A stretch of DNA of 64,000 nt, taken from positions 17,272 to 81,271 of the forward strand of contig KN888954.1 of NCBI GenBank assembly GCA_000934455.1. Reading direction: 5' to 3'. Shown here in pieces: positions 23,171 to 35,864 of this stretch. Below the pieces are notes generated by a model. That model saw only the letters and a program-made list of their open reading frames with translations. It searched no databases and was not told where the DNA came from. The translations under genes were made by a program, and so were the position numbers. Origin of the DNA: Apostichopus parvimensis. Lineage: Eukaryota; Echinodermata; Holothuroidea; Aspidochirotida; Stichopodidae. Every line of letters starts with the position of its first letter. Within the stretch, counting starts at the first letter, position 1.

Positions 23171-26100
23171 TCCCTCCCCTTTTAGTTAAAATGAAACAAT
23201 CCTCTTTGAGTGTTAATATCGATACTTCATGTCTTGTGAAATAAGAAACAATAACATTTTTGTTCCTATTATGGTAAAACATGAAAATAATGCAGGTGAT
23301 AATAAAAGAAAAGATGATGCTCAAGATGTATCTGACTTTACTTATTTTACAAACATACAATACTTTAATGTGGTTGTGTGTTTAGAAAGTTACAGTTTAT
23401 ATTTCCGATATTAATCTCATTGGCGGTTTCGTACTACGCTGAGAACGTCTTAACTCGTCGTTTTCAGCACTTTCCTCCTCTGTGATCTCCTCCGGTGGTT
23501 GCTCAGGTTCGCTAGGTTCTCCTTCGAAGCGTTTGAAGAATGAAGAATTCCGTGTGATTACCGACCCATTTCCCCCTCCGCGGTTACGCAATTTCCCTTG
23601 CGTTTCGTTACTGTCATCGGGTTAGGATCATAGGGGGTAGACAACATGTTCCGCTTTTTCTGTTTCACAAGGACTGTATCACCGATAGCTATGTTGGACT
23701 CGCGTGCATGAAGAGATTTGTCGGCATTCGCTTTCATTTTCCACTTCATCTGAGCAGCGCGTCCGCGAAGACCGACGAAGTCGCGTAGCTCGCGTTTTGC
23801 GTCTGGGAGCATGATGGACATTTTTCTCCCATACAGGAAATCGAACGGGGATACATTCGTAGTGCTGTGTGGTGTAGCTCTGTATTGGCGCAGAAACTTA
23901 CAAAGTTCTTGCTTCCAGTTTTTCTTTTGCTGTACAGACGCTCGAATAGACTTGACAAGCGTGCGGATGAAACGCTCGGCTTCACCATTGGCACGGGGCC
24001 ACAGCGAGGTGCACTTCCTATGAGTGAAACCAAGATAGTTTACAAACTTGGCAAAGTCCTCTGAGTTCATAGGTGGCCCATTGTCGGTACGTACCACCTT
24101 TTGAATTCCGTGTCGCGAAAATATTTTGTCTAATTCAGGGATCACAGTTTTCGCTTGTAGTGATGGTATTAATATAGCTTCTGGATAACGGCTGTAATCA
24201 TCGATAACTACCATTATGTATTCTCCTCCCGCGAATGGCCCTTTGAAATCCATGGAGACCGACTCCCATGGGGTGCTGTGGAGTTCTGTCATTCGCAAAG
24301 GCTCAGGTGGGTTAGGAGATGGGGTCACGATTTGGCATGTTAGACAGCCTTTTACTTTGTGTTCAACAGATCTATCAATACCAGGGAACCAAACTTTTTC
24401 TCGTAGAAGTTTCTTTGTTTTGACGATTCCTTGGTGCGACGCGTGTGTAAGTCAACGGCTTGTTCGCGAAGTGATTTTGGCAAGACTATCCGCGTGTCTC
24501 TCAGGACAACACCGTCAACTACAGAGAACTCATTTTTCATGTGTGTGTAATCACGAACATTTTCGTCACTCCAATCACCTGATTCGAGAGCACTGCACAG
24601 TGCTTGGATTTCGCTGTCTTGCTTAGATTCGCTTTGAACAACCTCAAATTTCATTGCTTTCGGTACAGCGTTATTGCAAACGTAGTTAACGTAATCCTCT
24701 ATCATGGCGTTGTGACTTTTAGGATGCGAGTGGTACCGCGACATATAGTCAGCTGGATTATCTCTGTCCGGTATGTGCTTGACTTCGAAGTCATACTGCT
24801 GAAGTTGCAATAGCCACAGTTCTATTCTCGCGTTACTCTTAGCGCCATGGTTAATGAAAATGGGAAGTAGAGGCTTGTGGTCAGTGTGTACCTCGAAATG
24901 GCTGCCATACAGGTAAACTCTGAACCGTTCTACTCCGAACTTGATCGCGAGAGCTTCTCGCTCTATCTGCGCGTAGCGAGACTCTGCTGCAGACATTGCG
25001 CGACTGGCATAAGCGACAACCTTGTTTTCTTGACACAGCATAGCTGAAACGCCACACGGGCTTGCGTCAACGATCACCACAGATGGTTTGGAGCTGTCGA
25101 AGTATGTTACGGTTGTTTCATTTGTCAAAGTACGTTTCAACTGTTCAAATGCCTGATTGCACTCATCGGACCATTCAAACTTGAAATCCTTCTTGGTTAG
25201 CTCGCGTAGGGGAACGGTGATCGACGCGTAGTTGGGTATGAACCTTGATACATATTGCGTTAACCCGAGGAACGAGCGCACTGCGCTTGCATCTATTGGG
25301 ACTTCCGTGGTTTTTATGTCGTTAATTTTGACTGGCTCAGGGCTGATTGCTTCAGCAGCAAATATGTGTCCGAAATAAAGAACCTCTGGCTGCGCTGTTT
25401 TGCATTTCTCGCGATTCAGGCATGCCCCACACTCGGCCAAGCGCTGAAGTACTCTGTGCAGGTTTTCATTGTGTTCCTGCTTTGATTGTCCATACACAAT
25501 GATATCGTCCGAAATGTTTATTACTCCGGGTATTCCTGTTAGCATTTGACTGACCGCTTTCTGGAATTTCTCACTCGCTGCGTTAACACCGAACATTAGG
25601 CGCTTGTACCTGTAAAAACCTTCGTGTGTTGTGAATGTTGTGATGTACCTACTTTCTTCGTCGAGCTCAAACTAGTGATATCCTGCGCTTAGGTCCAACG
25701 TACTGCACACGGTGGCACCGTTCAAAGCACTTATCAGTTCATGAACGGTAGGCATTAGGGAATCTCTCGCGCTCAATGGCTTTGTTTGCTTCTCTCATAT
25801 CCACACAAATGCGCACACCACCATTTTTCTTTGGTGGTGTCACAATCGGCGATACCCAGGGTGTTGGACCCTGCACTCGCTCAATGACATCCTCATCTAG
25901 AAGACGTTGAATTTCCTCATCGACATCCTTGCGGACGTGAAAAGGAATTGTTCGTAGCTTTAGAGTTTTTGGTTCCACGTTTGTGTCTATATGTAGCTTA
26001 ATTGTCTCTGTGTTTATTTTCCCAATTCCGTTGAATAATTCAGGGTATCGAGAAAACATGTCTGATTCAATGCTGTTCGCAATGTACAGTAGTCCTAAAT

Positions 26101-27276
26101 CAATGCTTGTTTGATAACACAGAATATTTCCACCAAACCCATCTACGACACAGAAACGTGTTTCGACTGTCTTCCCTTTCTCTGTTGTCACTTTCGCTCG
26201 AATTTCTCCAAGAGTTGGGAGTGGTGTCTGCGAGTTATACGCAAAGAGACTAGACGCACATGGCTTGAGGCAATTGTCCGGTGCCCCGGATTCGTTTTTC
26301 AGTTTTTGAAAAGCGAGCTTATCTAGGACATTGACACTTGCTTGTGAGTCAATCCCCATGTTTATTTTAGTTCCTGCAATCTCCACTCGGCAAGACGGTA
26401 GAGATTCAAGTTTTGGGGCGTTTGTCGCAAATACATAGTCACTTGCCTCTTCACTGATCTGCTTAACTCTGTTATCACTTGGCTTACCCCTACAGTATTT
26501 TGCATAGTGGTTTGCTTTACCACATTTGTAGCAGTCCTTGCCCTTCGCCGGACACTCACCGGTGTGGGGATAGACTCCTCCACAGTTATGGCACTTAGTG
26601 TTAGGCCTATCACCCCTAGTCTGCTGATTTCTGTTGGGCCTAGGTTTATTTGAAAACTTACTATTTGGACTGTTTTTGTTGGCCCTATAAATGGCATGTG
26701 TTGTTTCGTCGTGTTTCTCTTTTTGAAGCTGAGCTGTATCGCTCATCGCTGTGTCCATCGCTAACGCTAATTGAACAGCTTTGTCAAGCGTAAGACCGTC
26801 TTCCGATAATAATCGCTTCTGGATTTGCGGGTTAACGAGACCACATACAAGACGATCTCGTAGGCTCTCCGTTAGATTACTTCCAAATTCACACGTTGAC
26901 GCTAATTTCCGAAGTTCGACAAGATATGCAGCGATTGTCTCATCGGATCGCTGATCTCTTTTATGAAAACGGAAACGCTCTGCTCTTATCAGAGGCTTAG
27001 GCGTGAAGTAATCAGTTAATTTCTGTTTAAGCTGTGCGTAGGTTAGGTTTAATGGCTTGTTAGGCTCACACAAGTTCTTCAGTAACTGGTACGTTGATTG
27101 CCCAATTACAGTAACGAACGCTGATACTTGCTTGTTATCGGCTATCTCGTTTACGTTAACATAGGCCTCGAAACGTTCTAGGTACGAATGCCATTCTGAT
27201 GATTCTCCGGAAAAATCCTCGATTTTTCCGATCATTGCCATGTTGAAAAATGTATCCTAAACTCGTCGCCAGAAGA

Positions 27277-27447
27277 TGTGATGTTTCAAGATAGTAGATA
27301 GACAAACGATGTTTATGATAACGATGGATTTTATTCTGTCTTCTTTGTTGACAACATATCTGTGTCTTATACGTGATGCATGAACATTATTTATTATATA
27401 TAACAGAGGGCAGTATTTACTTTTAGTATACTAATCAAAACATTACA
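27277..27447 (-). repeat. 5' LTR of the gypsy-type element
   Basis: Same length as the other LTR (171 bp), same TG...CA ends, and followed outside by the target duplication GGTCT. Confidence 0.92.
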
Positions 27448-28101
27448 GGTCTACAAGGACAAACAAATCCATAACTTACTGAAAGGCCTGTTTGAATGGT
27501 TTGCAATAATTTGTGTACGATTCGGAATAAGTTGGCTTATACCAGCCTAGCATTATTATTTTCACCCAAAATTTAATATAAGAATGACCCATGTTTTGTA
27601 TTAACATCATACAATCAAGTCCATTATTATCTGAATGATGATTTACTTAGTTCTCTACTATTTATATTTATGGGGCAAGTTGTGACAATTTCGAGCAATA
27701 GCTTCATCGTGTACAAAATAGTATTGGGCAGGTTGTCACTAAATTGTGACAAATTGCCCCACCATGGATTTTTTTCAATGAGAAGACCCGTTCCGCGAAA
27801 CCTCTGAACCATGGTGATCTGGCTTCCGCCATAATTAAACAGTCTCTTGTAACGACCCCATGGTGAATATTGCACGCAGACAGTGCAAAAGATCAATCAT
27901 ACATACCTTTTTCTGTCACTTGTCGAAAAGGTGTTTTCGAGGTAAAAGAACCACGTAGTTTGACTGTAGAAAAAGTAGAGAAACGTGGTATGTCTTGAAC
28001 GTCTTGTAAGAGTGTGAGGGTGCGTGGTAGTATTAAACACCCATCCGCTCGCATTCTCTCCTTTCGGTTCCGGGCATGGAGACCCTGTGACAACCTGCCC
28101 C

Positions 28102-28126
28102 TGTGACTTTTTGCCTCTTCTTCCCC
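28102..28126 (-). repeat. Right TIR of the pogo-type element
   Basis: Inverted partner of 20798-20822: read on the minus strand it starts GGGGAAGAAGAGG and ends AGTCACA. TA follows at 28127-28128. Confidence 0.7.
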
Positions 28127-28469
28127 TACCTGGGAAAATTCGCAGCACATGTAGCCCCGTAGTATTTAAGTAGGGTTAAACCGTACTGTAGTTGTAAACT
28201 GATGCACGTATAGTGCACGTTATTCGTTGTTAGGCAGTCTAGAAACGGGGCTTTGCCTAACGTTGTTTGTTTCATAATATCGGAAGTTTTGTAAGTTAAA
28301 CTTTTGAAAGATTGTAAGACCGATTAAGTCTGTTTTCATTTTATAACATAATATAGCTACTCAAACTTGTCATTTTTAAATTTTCATCAGTTTCGTGAGA
28401 ATTTAAATAAAAAAAGTTGTCAGTATTTGCATCCTGAACTGCGATTTTTTTATCGCCAGACACGCAAAA

Positions 28470-28578
28470 ATACCAACATTTTCCGAGGACCTTCGCCCCC
28501 TGGACCCCCACAAGGGGTTCCAACCCTTCACCCCACCAAGGTCAAGGGCTCTTAGGCGGGCCCCTGGACCCCACGCCA
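28470..28578 (+). repeat. GC-rich dispersed repeat, copy 1
   Basis: Contains GGCGGGCCCCTGGACCCC followed by ACGCC, the same words as at 45485-45515. Both copies run on the same strand and follow a 'CCCCTGGA-CCCC' stretch. A short, GC-rich repeat in AT-rich surroundings. Confidence 0.6.
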
Positions 28579-28941
28579 TTATGCTCGTACGCTACGCGTG
28601 CTCGGCGTGTTCGCTGAGCGAACACCGGCAGAATGTTCGCGGGAAATTGAACAAGGTTTTCCAACGCCTTGAGAGATGCAGCGGGCTGGCGGCGGCGATG
28701 CCTTTGAGTGTATTAAATAATTATGATGCTATTTTGGGATGTTTCAAGTGAGAAATAAAGACACCCAGACAGTAGTAAGTTTTTATGATTTTTCATTATG
28801 GGTTTTTTATTTCCTCGTTGGCTCTTTCTCTTACCTTTTTTCAACCTTTTTTTTTTCCTGCGTGTGAGATTTCCCACGAGTTATCAAGATTTCCCGGCAA
28901 TGAGCTTCCCGTTTTGCCGTCTTTTTCCAAGCCACAGGCTT

Positions 28942-29051
28942 CATCATGCTTGTCCAATGATCTGTTAGCATGTGTGTGCACTGTGGGATTTGTGATATCA
29001 TCATGCTTATCCAATTGTATGTTAACAGTTGTGTGCATTGTGTGATTTGTC
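28942..29051 (+). repeat. Two-unit tandem duplication of ~55 bp
   Basis: Both units read TCATCATGCTT(G/A)TCCAAT, then TTA(G/A)CA and GTGTGTGCA(C/T)TG and end GATTTGT. They are diverged by several bases and one short indel. Confidence 0.7.
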
Positions 29052-30373
29052 CCTAATGTCAGCATCCGCCAAGGAATTGCTTGTTCTCATCAGTTTTTAT
29101 TACTTTTGACTAAATGTTGAAAGAAAATGACATACCTAATCATTGCCCAATGAAATGGTAGTTAACTTAATTCCAAAAAGCAAATTTTATTTTACTCTTC
29201 TTCCCAATGAGATGTAATTTTTGTAAGGAGACGGACCTTTGAGGATCAGTCCCATATGTTTATTGTGTATCGCAGGGTACCGGAAGCAAACCTGTACTAG
29301 AATGACCTCGAGGTCACTGAAACTATAAAGTCCCGTATTCAATTCTGTGATGTCATAGTGACAAATTAATAACAAGTATTAATGTATTTCTTTGAAATTT
29401 AATTACCTGTTGCTTTGATTGAAATTATTTAAACATTGTTTTTCAAAACTGAATTAGGCAGGGTTTAACATACAGTTACAAAATAGGGACAACATACTAA
29501 AAAAAATATATATATAAACTTGGAATCAATTTGTCACTGCTATGTCACATTTCATTTATTTGTTTCTTCACAACATCTTTTGATATATTTACAAAATACA
29601 TATTTACATGAAGTATGACATTAATTCGTGATGGCAATAGCGCAAAAGTAACTCTTAATATTTATGTTATGAATGGAAGTGTTTTACAAAAATGAGCTTA
29701 ACAAGGTAAAACACTCCCGTTTATTTATGTATTAATTATAATAAAAATTATAATGATAAGAATAACAATAGGGATAATAATAGCAATAATATTAATAATA
29801 ATGCCCCCCCCCCCTCTTTTACAACTTTTATCCCTTTCTCTCCATTTAAAGTCTATACGTTTCCCAACTTTCCTTCATTTTAGCGCGTTTAGTTACTTTT
29901 ATAATCCCCTCCTTTTAAGTGCCGCCGATATACCTCTCAGTATGGATAGTTAACGCATTAGGTAATCCAGTTGTTTTTCAGTCCTCCCTGTATATAAAGT
30001 AGGCTTTTCTCCCACAATCTGTGATGCTGAATATTGTAATCGTTTTGAAAGATTGAAGTTACCTAAAAGTTACGAGAAAAATGCGATCTGCGAGCCACGA
30101 TTAGTACCACCCGCAGACCAGGGAGGGCTTGCTTTTTAGAATATATACAGTATGTGTCAGTCAATGTTGTGTAACAAGCTTTCATACTGTAATTAAAACG
30201 AGTCTGTTCTTAAACTACTCGTAAGTTGGGAAAAAACTTTCAGTTGATATATTAATACAATAAATATGTTGTACGAGTCCACCCATGTTGTTTCAATTCG
30301 GTCACAGAAGGTTGTTCAAAATAATTTTTTTCATAGAAATTTCTGTACACGAATTTATGCCTTGTCCCAACCC

Positions 30374-30466
30374 NNNNNNNNNNNNNNNNNNNNNNNNNNN
30401 NNNNNNNNNNNNNNNNNNNNNNNNNNNNNNNNNNNNNNNNNNNNNNNNNNNNNNNNNNNNNNNNNN
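30374..30466. other. Assembly gap (93 N)
   Basis: Run of undetermined bases. Reading frames drawn across it have no meaning. Confidence 1.
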
Positions 30467-31589
30467 ATTCGATACCAGTTTTAGCTTGGAATGTTATAGC
30501 ACATTTTATATATATAAACAATCGTAATGCAGGTCCTCAAAAAAGCCTCATGAGTTACAATCGGTTATTTTTGTACTGCTGGTGTATTTTTTAAACAATA
30601 CTTTTGTTACAGCTGTCCATATTTTCCTCACTCGATCAGGCCAGCCTTAAGAAATTGTTAGTTGGAGTAACCCTACCTTGCCAAAAAAATCATAGCTACT
30701 CCAAAAAATTTTAGGCAATTTCAAAAATACCATTTTACAGTGTGTAAACAGCATACACAATTTGGAAGTTTCGTTAAAGCAAAATTTTTTTTCCTACCTA
30801 GCCAAACTTTTTCAACCAACTGGGTTACTCCAAACCAACAATAATTTTAGGATGGCCTCATCTCCTCTGAAGAAATGAAATATGAAAGAAAACTTACCCC
30901 ATCATTGTCTACGTTTATGGTTGTAAAAATAAAAGTTTGATTCCGGTTTCTTTTAGTCCTATACTCAGATGTGTCTATTATACCAATACATGCAAATATG
31001 TGGTAAAAGCCGAGTCCTACCCCTATTCAACAGCTAGGTTTTGCTCCTTGTTTGAAGAAAATTACCCAAGATCGGGAAATCTTCGAGTTGAGCACAGTCA
31101 TACTGCTGATGTCGAATTTAACTAAATGTCATACTGCTGGTGTAAAATTTAACTAGTGTAGTACTGCAGGTAAGAAAAATGTGTCATACTTCAAGTGGAG
31201 TTTTCAGTCCGCGGCTATCCACCACCAAGTTTGTATGAATAAGCACCCCCCCCCTTTCCTCCCCGGCAAGGCTATAGTGGCTTTAGACTTACGTGTGATT
31301 AACATCAAACAAAGAGGAAAGCATACAAAGTAATTAGCAAGGAATATTGTAAATGAATGAAATTACACATTACAATATAATTTTTGGCTAAAAAATGTAC
31401 AATATTAAGTAACCATATTTTTCAACTGATCCTTGTGAATGTTCAATTTTTCTTTCAATTTTTTCTCATATATGTCAAGCACCTACAAAAAAGGTGATAC
31501 ACCTTTTGACTGCAATGCTTGCAGTACTCTAGGCTACAATTTTCACATTGTTCTGTTCTAGTTTTCTATGATGTCGTATGATGATAATT
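30467..31589. other. No gene seen
   Basis: AT-rich; a C-run with CCGGCAAGG near 31245-31268 resembles the edge of the MITE-like repeat at 31616. A short repeated phrase, 'CATACTGCTG', occurs at ~31098 and ~31130. No gene is supportable. Confidence 0.35.
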
Positions 31590-32650
31590 ATGAAGTTGTC
31601 AATTGTCTGTCCCACTCGCTAAACCCCCCCCCCCCCCGGCAAGGTCTGTCATTGTTGAGTCATTGGCAATTTACAAGTGACTCTCATGTGCGTCACTTTA
31701 ATTTACCACAATTGTCAGTCACTGATGTGACTCTTGTGTACCTCATTCGAATTTCCATCCCAATTGTTTATTGGGAATTGGCGCTGTATCAATGTGTGTC
31801 ACTCTACTGACTCCATGGTGAGTCATTATTTACATAAATTGTCAAAGTTGCTGTGGTGTATATCAACTTACATGAAATGCATGACTTCATCGATCAATGA
31901 CAAACCTTGCGGGGGTATAGGGGGTGTATGATACAATTGACAAGTGCATAAAGTCAAATGTAGTTAGTATTTTGCTAAAATAATTTCAGATTGTTTTTGT
32001 TAAAAAGTGCCATTTTTGGAGATGAATCATTTCAAAAGTAAGGGGGCAGGGGAGCTAAAATTTGGCAGTGTATTGGACTGTTGGTCATATTAGAACATAA
32101 GCACATGTTTTCATGGTTTTGTAATCAATATATTTTTCAATTTATGCCCTTTACATATTTTGCAGCGTATTTTTTCAATTTTCGATAGTGTGACCAAAGC
32201 TACTTCAGGCAAAATCTAAATATAATAAACAGCTACGGTATTTCATACAGGCATAACTATGAAGTTCTACACAGTAAATAAATTGAAAAGTTCCAGCACT
32301 TTTCAACATTTCAATAGGACCCAGTTGAAAGCAGGTCCGTCAGTAATAGAATTGAACAACTTTGACTGCTGAAAAGTGACAGGTCGAAGTATGATTTGAT
32401 TTTTCTTAAACAGTTCTACATCTTCTCCTTATTTCCATTTTGAAATCATATTGCATGACTTACATGGTATCGTGCTATCATTTGCTATGGGAAAGTACAT
32501 AACTTGAGGATTTTCCAAAGGAAAATGAAGGAAAAGACCCCATTAATTTTGTTTACACTGAAAGAAAACAGTAGCTTGTACTGTATGGTAACAAAATATA
32601 TTTGGTCTTCTGCACTATCTGTCCTTCAACTTTTTAGCCATCAAAGATGG
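31590..32650 (+). repeat. Direct repeat copy 1, with a MITE-like core at 31616-31935
   Basis: Matches 35865-36560 in the same orientation. Shared blocks are GCAAGGTC(T/C)GTCATTGTTG near 31635 and 35915, GTGACTCTTGTGT near 31727 and 35996, GTGTGTCACTCT-type words, and a downstream block with TTACATGG, TATGGGAAA and TTGGTCTTCTGC (32460-32615 against 36375-36515). The core has inverted ends: GGCAAGGTCTGTCATTG at the left and, reversed, GCAAGGTTTGTCATTG at the right near 31905, so it looks like a ~320-bp MITE. The copies are diverged and of different length. Confidence 0.6.
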
Positions 32651-33519
32651 TCGAACTTGGCAAACTGAGCAATTTTGAAGGCCCGTATATGGATAGGCGG
32701 ATCACCTATGAACCTCAAATTCAATGAGTGTTGAGACATACTAATAATGCTTGAATAATGCATTTCTAATTTTAATATAACTAATTTGAGTATACTAGTA
32801 TTGACCAGTAAGAAGCCACAAATGTGCCAAATAAAATAGCATTTTTAGGAGAGCATAACTCGGAAATTCAATATATGACTGTCATGACATTTCTGGAACC
32901 AATAGGTTTTGGTATATAGCCAACAATCAATCACCTGATAAAACATCAACTATCCTAAAATAATCACTGTGAGTCTTTAATCCCTGAAAATTGCACATTT
33001 TTCCTTCATGCTTTTCGAGAATTTTCAAAGGGGCCACATTCCACAATCAAAATGAGATGTACTGATTTTTATCCAGTCTACTGGACAATATAAGTTAAAA
33101 GAACAATAAGGTGATAACATATTTCTCAGAAATGAGCTTCCAAAAAATGGCCAAAATTCTTGAAAATTGTACTATAGTGAGAGCAAATTTTTGGAGCCTT
33201 CAAAGTGTCTGCATTAGCCATTATCTAATAAATAATTGACATATATGGATCTGAAAATTATGCACTTGTGAATTGTATGGCCAAAATGAGAAAATTGGTC
33301 TTTTGAAATGTAAGTTTTTAGTAAATATTTGTGAGGCTTCTTTAATGGATAACTGATCGTGTGATTACCACCTGGGTTGGTGGTACAATGGGTTTAGGGG
33401 TTATAGACAGGTCTTTTATAGTTGGACACTCAAAGTTTAGATTTGTGTGCCCTGGAGGTTGAAAATGTTTGTTGCATTGTAATTGCATCGACTGGGCACT
33501 GAAATGTTAGAACTAGGAA
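32651..33519. other. No gene seen
   Basis: AT-rich, non-coding in appearance; several 'GGAATTTC/AAAATTGCAC' phrases but no clean repeat. It probably belongs to the element that carries the CACTA-like relic. Confidence 0.3.
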
Positions 33520-35140
33520 TCTATCACACCCTAGTTCTTCGGAAGATGATACTGAATTACCAGAGGACTGCAATGATGATTTCGAAACTATACATTTTCA
33601 AAGTGATGGCTTCAGCTCCAGCGATACTGATGATTCAAGCTCTGACAGCGAGTCTGAAAACTTCAATTTCAGAGAACAGTTGGCTGCATTGGCATGCAAT
33701 TTCAATATTTCCCATGCAGCTTTGTCGGCATTACTGAAAACTTTAATTCTTGCCCATCTGAATCTTCCGAGTGATTCCAAATCTCTTCTGAGCACCCCAA
33801 GTCCAATACAGATGCACATTTACAATATTGCTGGTGGCTCCTAACATACATATTGGCATTGTTAACTCAGTTCGCCAAGGATTTTCACTCATACACAGTA
33901 ACATTACAAATGAACACTGATGGGGTTCCTCTCTTCAGGAGCTGAAATATTGTACTGTGGCCGATTCTTCGGAAGATTAAAGAAATCGCAAACTGTGTCC
34001 CTTTTGTCATGGGTTTATTTTCAGGTAAAACGAAATCTGGTTCTGTCAATGAGTTTTTGACAGATTTTGTTGATGAGATGTCAAAAGTTGAAGTTGATGG
34101 AATCATATTAAATTTTAAGCATTACCCAGCTTCTCTAGATTCTGTTATATGTGACGCACCAGCAAGGGCATTCGTTAAATGCATCAAAGGCCATACAGGG
34201 TACAGTGCATGCGAAAGGTGGACTCAAAGTGGAGTGTACAGACAAAATCGAATGACATTTCCTGAGTGTTAAGCTGGAAAGAAGACAGACTCTTCTTTCA
34301 GAGAGATGACAGATGAAGATCACCATATCCAACAATCTCCCTTATGTGATCTCAAGTTGGATTTACTTTAAAGCTTTCCTCTTGAATACATGAACCTTGT
34401 GTGCCTCGGAGTTGTGAGACGATTGTTACTGTCGTGGAAGGAATGACCCTTGAATGTTCGATTATCAGGGAATGTTATTAATTCCATTTCGCAGCGCCTC
34501 ACTAGTTTTCGGAGTTATATGCCGAGAGAATATTTTAGGAAACCAAGATGTTAATTGGAAATTAAGCAATGGAAGGCCAGTGAATTTCGTCAGTTCCTCA
34601 TTTATACATATTACGTGAACATTTGGAGAAAAATCTGTACCAGAACAATATGGCACTCTCGGTTTCCATCAATTTACTTCTGAATTCTTCTCTGTACAGT
34701 TTGCATCTTGATGATATTGGCAAACTTCTGATAATTTTTGTCAAAAACTTTGCGGTGTTGTATGGCGATGCATTTGTAGGATACAATGCTCACAAATTTT
34801 TCGTCGCTTGAGAGAGCAAGAGCAGAACATTTTTTGTGGGGAATGTGAAAGAAAAAAGTTCGTTGAAGAAAAAAGCATCAAGGAGGTCCGCTTCCTGCTG
34901 GTTTCCATTTGTTTACACAATATAAGCAATGTATTGGAGAGAATTTCTTTATTTCTTGTCATAGACGAGACAGCTGTTTTGGTAATGATGAAGACATCTT
35001 TTTCATCAGGAACATTCTGCATTCAAGGGAGCGCGGAACCCTTGCTGTAGTTGAAAAATTTCGCACAAAGACAATTTTATACCAGCCCTCTAAACTCATC
35101 ACTGTTCAACACTTTTGTTGTGAGTCGGCCCGAAGGACAA
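33520..35140 (+). pseudogene. Decayed CACTA-like transposase-domain gene
   Basis: The first block (33520-33845) reads as an N-terminal acidic/Ser-rich stretch followed by FREQLAALACNFNISHAAL and LLSTPSPIQMHIYNI. The second (34010-34270) reads GLFSGKTKSGSVNEFLTDF, then CDAPARAFVKCIKGHTGYSA and YRQNRMTFPEC; the conserved Asp followed by a Cys/His-rich knuckle is typical of this group. The third (~34378-34440) reads LEYMNLVCLGVVRRLLL, like the 'D-x-MHxxxLGVxRRLL' segment of CACTA-type transposases. A last block (34625-34812) is NFAVLYGDAFVGYNAHKF. Frames change several times and stops are numerous, so the gene is long dead. Relatives annotated as transposase-domain proteins are common in fish, insects and cnidarians. 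The CACTA placement is an inference from motif order. Confidence 0.6.
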
Positions 35141-35559
35141 GTTTCAGTCATGAACATCTCTGAACTATACAGGAAATTTGTTCTTCCATTCAAAGATGAC
35201 TTTGTGGCCGTTCAACAACTCCATTCATGAATATATACTAGTAGTCCATCAGGTGAGTTGGGCTGTCATTTAAAAAATTTTTTATCACCACTAAGGCTTG
35301 AACATAATTTCTCATAGATTGAAATATAATCATCCTTATATGGCTTATACATTCGCCATATGTCTAGAATTGTTGTGAATAACACAGGTATTCTGACTAC
35401 ATTAATTCGTGATTCGGGTTCAATTCGTCAATTAAGGGCCCGGGCTTGGAGTGTATATCTAGTAGATTCCTTGGAAAAGTGGCTTCCAATTGTAGGGTTG
35501 ACTGAACTCCCTTGGATGTCCAATTCTATTCAGTAAAGGGTATCTTGTCCATTGAGAGT

Positions 35560-35660
35560 CAAGACCACCGCTTGGCTCAGTTGGCTGTGTTAAGCGAGAT
35601 GTCCGGGGTTTGATCTGGGTGTAGCTGAGTTGCTTTTCATTTTTCACTGCATCCTTAATT
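35560..35660 (+). repeat. tRNA-derived SINE-like fragment
   Basis: Reads CTTGGCTCAGTTGGCTGTG (A-box-like), then GGGGTTTGATCTGG (B-box-like) about 30 bases on. No clear body or tail, so only the tRNA-like head can be supported. Confidence 0.5.
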
Positions 35661-35864
35661 CCTGATTTCAAAACCTACAGGAAATTGTCTATTGTACATT
35701 TGTACTGTCATGGTTTAATTTGTATCAGCATAGCATATTCCCATTTGCACCATACACAGGGATAGTTCTTCACTCACACATCACATGTTTGTCACCTGAC
35801 ACTTGAAGATGCCGTTTGTTATTTTCTGTGTTCCATGTTTTATTCACAATTACACTGCCGTGTG

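Larger units (their letters stand above)
23000..27447 (-). mobile_element. Ty3/gypsy-type LTR retrotransposon, young but broken
   Basis: Two 171-bp direct repeats bound the element and it is flanked on both sides by GGTCT (22995-22999 and 27448-27452), a 5-bp target duplication. On the minus strand the order is LTR, a possible primer-binding site starting TGGCGACGAG, gag, protease, reverse transcriptase, RNase H, integrase, a polypurine tract (AAAAGGGGAGGGA at ~23171-23183) and LTR. Gag with a CCHC knuckle (CYKCGKANHYAKYC) lies around 26.4-27.2 kb, the protease with IDSQASVN near 26.3 kb, reverse transcriptase and RNase H around 24.8-25.9 kb, and integrase around 23.6-24.3 kb. The order RT-RH-IN is that of Ty3/gypsy. 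The two LTRs differ at about three positions, so the insertion is recent. Coding is interrupted in about two or three places. No envelope gene was seen. It lies inside the pogo-type element and is therefore the younger of the two. Confidence 0.9.
20798..28126 (-). mobile_element. pogo-type (Tc1/mariner superfamily) DNA transposon, split by an LTR element
   Basis: The left end starts GGGGAAG after TA at 20796-20797. The right end is its inverted match, ending CTTCCCC at 28126 and followed by TA at 28127-28128. Of 25 terminal bases, about four differ. The sequence outside the TA differs between the two sides except for AGG, so TA is the probable target duplication, as expected for pogo elements. 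The transposase gene lies on the minus strand at 21147-22855. Without the nested 4.45-kb LTR element and its target duplication the transposon is ~2.9 kb. Subterminal words of the type GGCAANTTGTCAC occur near 20995-21015, 27670-27690, 27725-27765 and 28085-28105. Confidence 0.75.
28129..30373. other. Gene-poor region with short repeats
   Basis: No supportable gene. It contains a GC-rich dispersed repeat and a small tandem duplication (listed separately), a GCGGGAAA word near 28640 and AT-rich simple sequence around 29735-29800 with a C-run near 29805. Confidence 0.4.

Noticed and set aside
30252-30527. Open frames across 30374-30466
   Set aside because: They run through an assembly gap of N.
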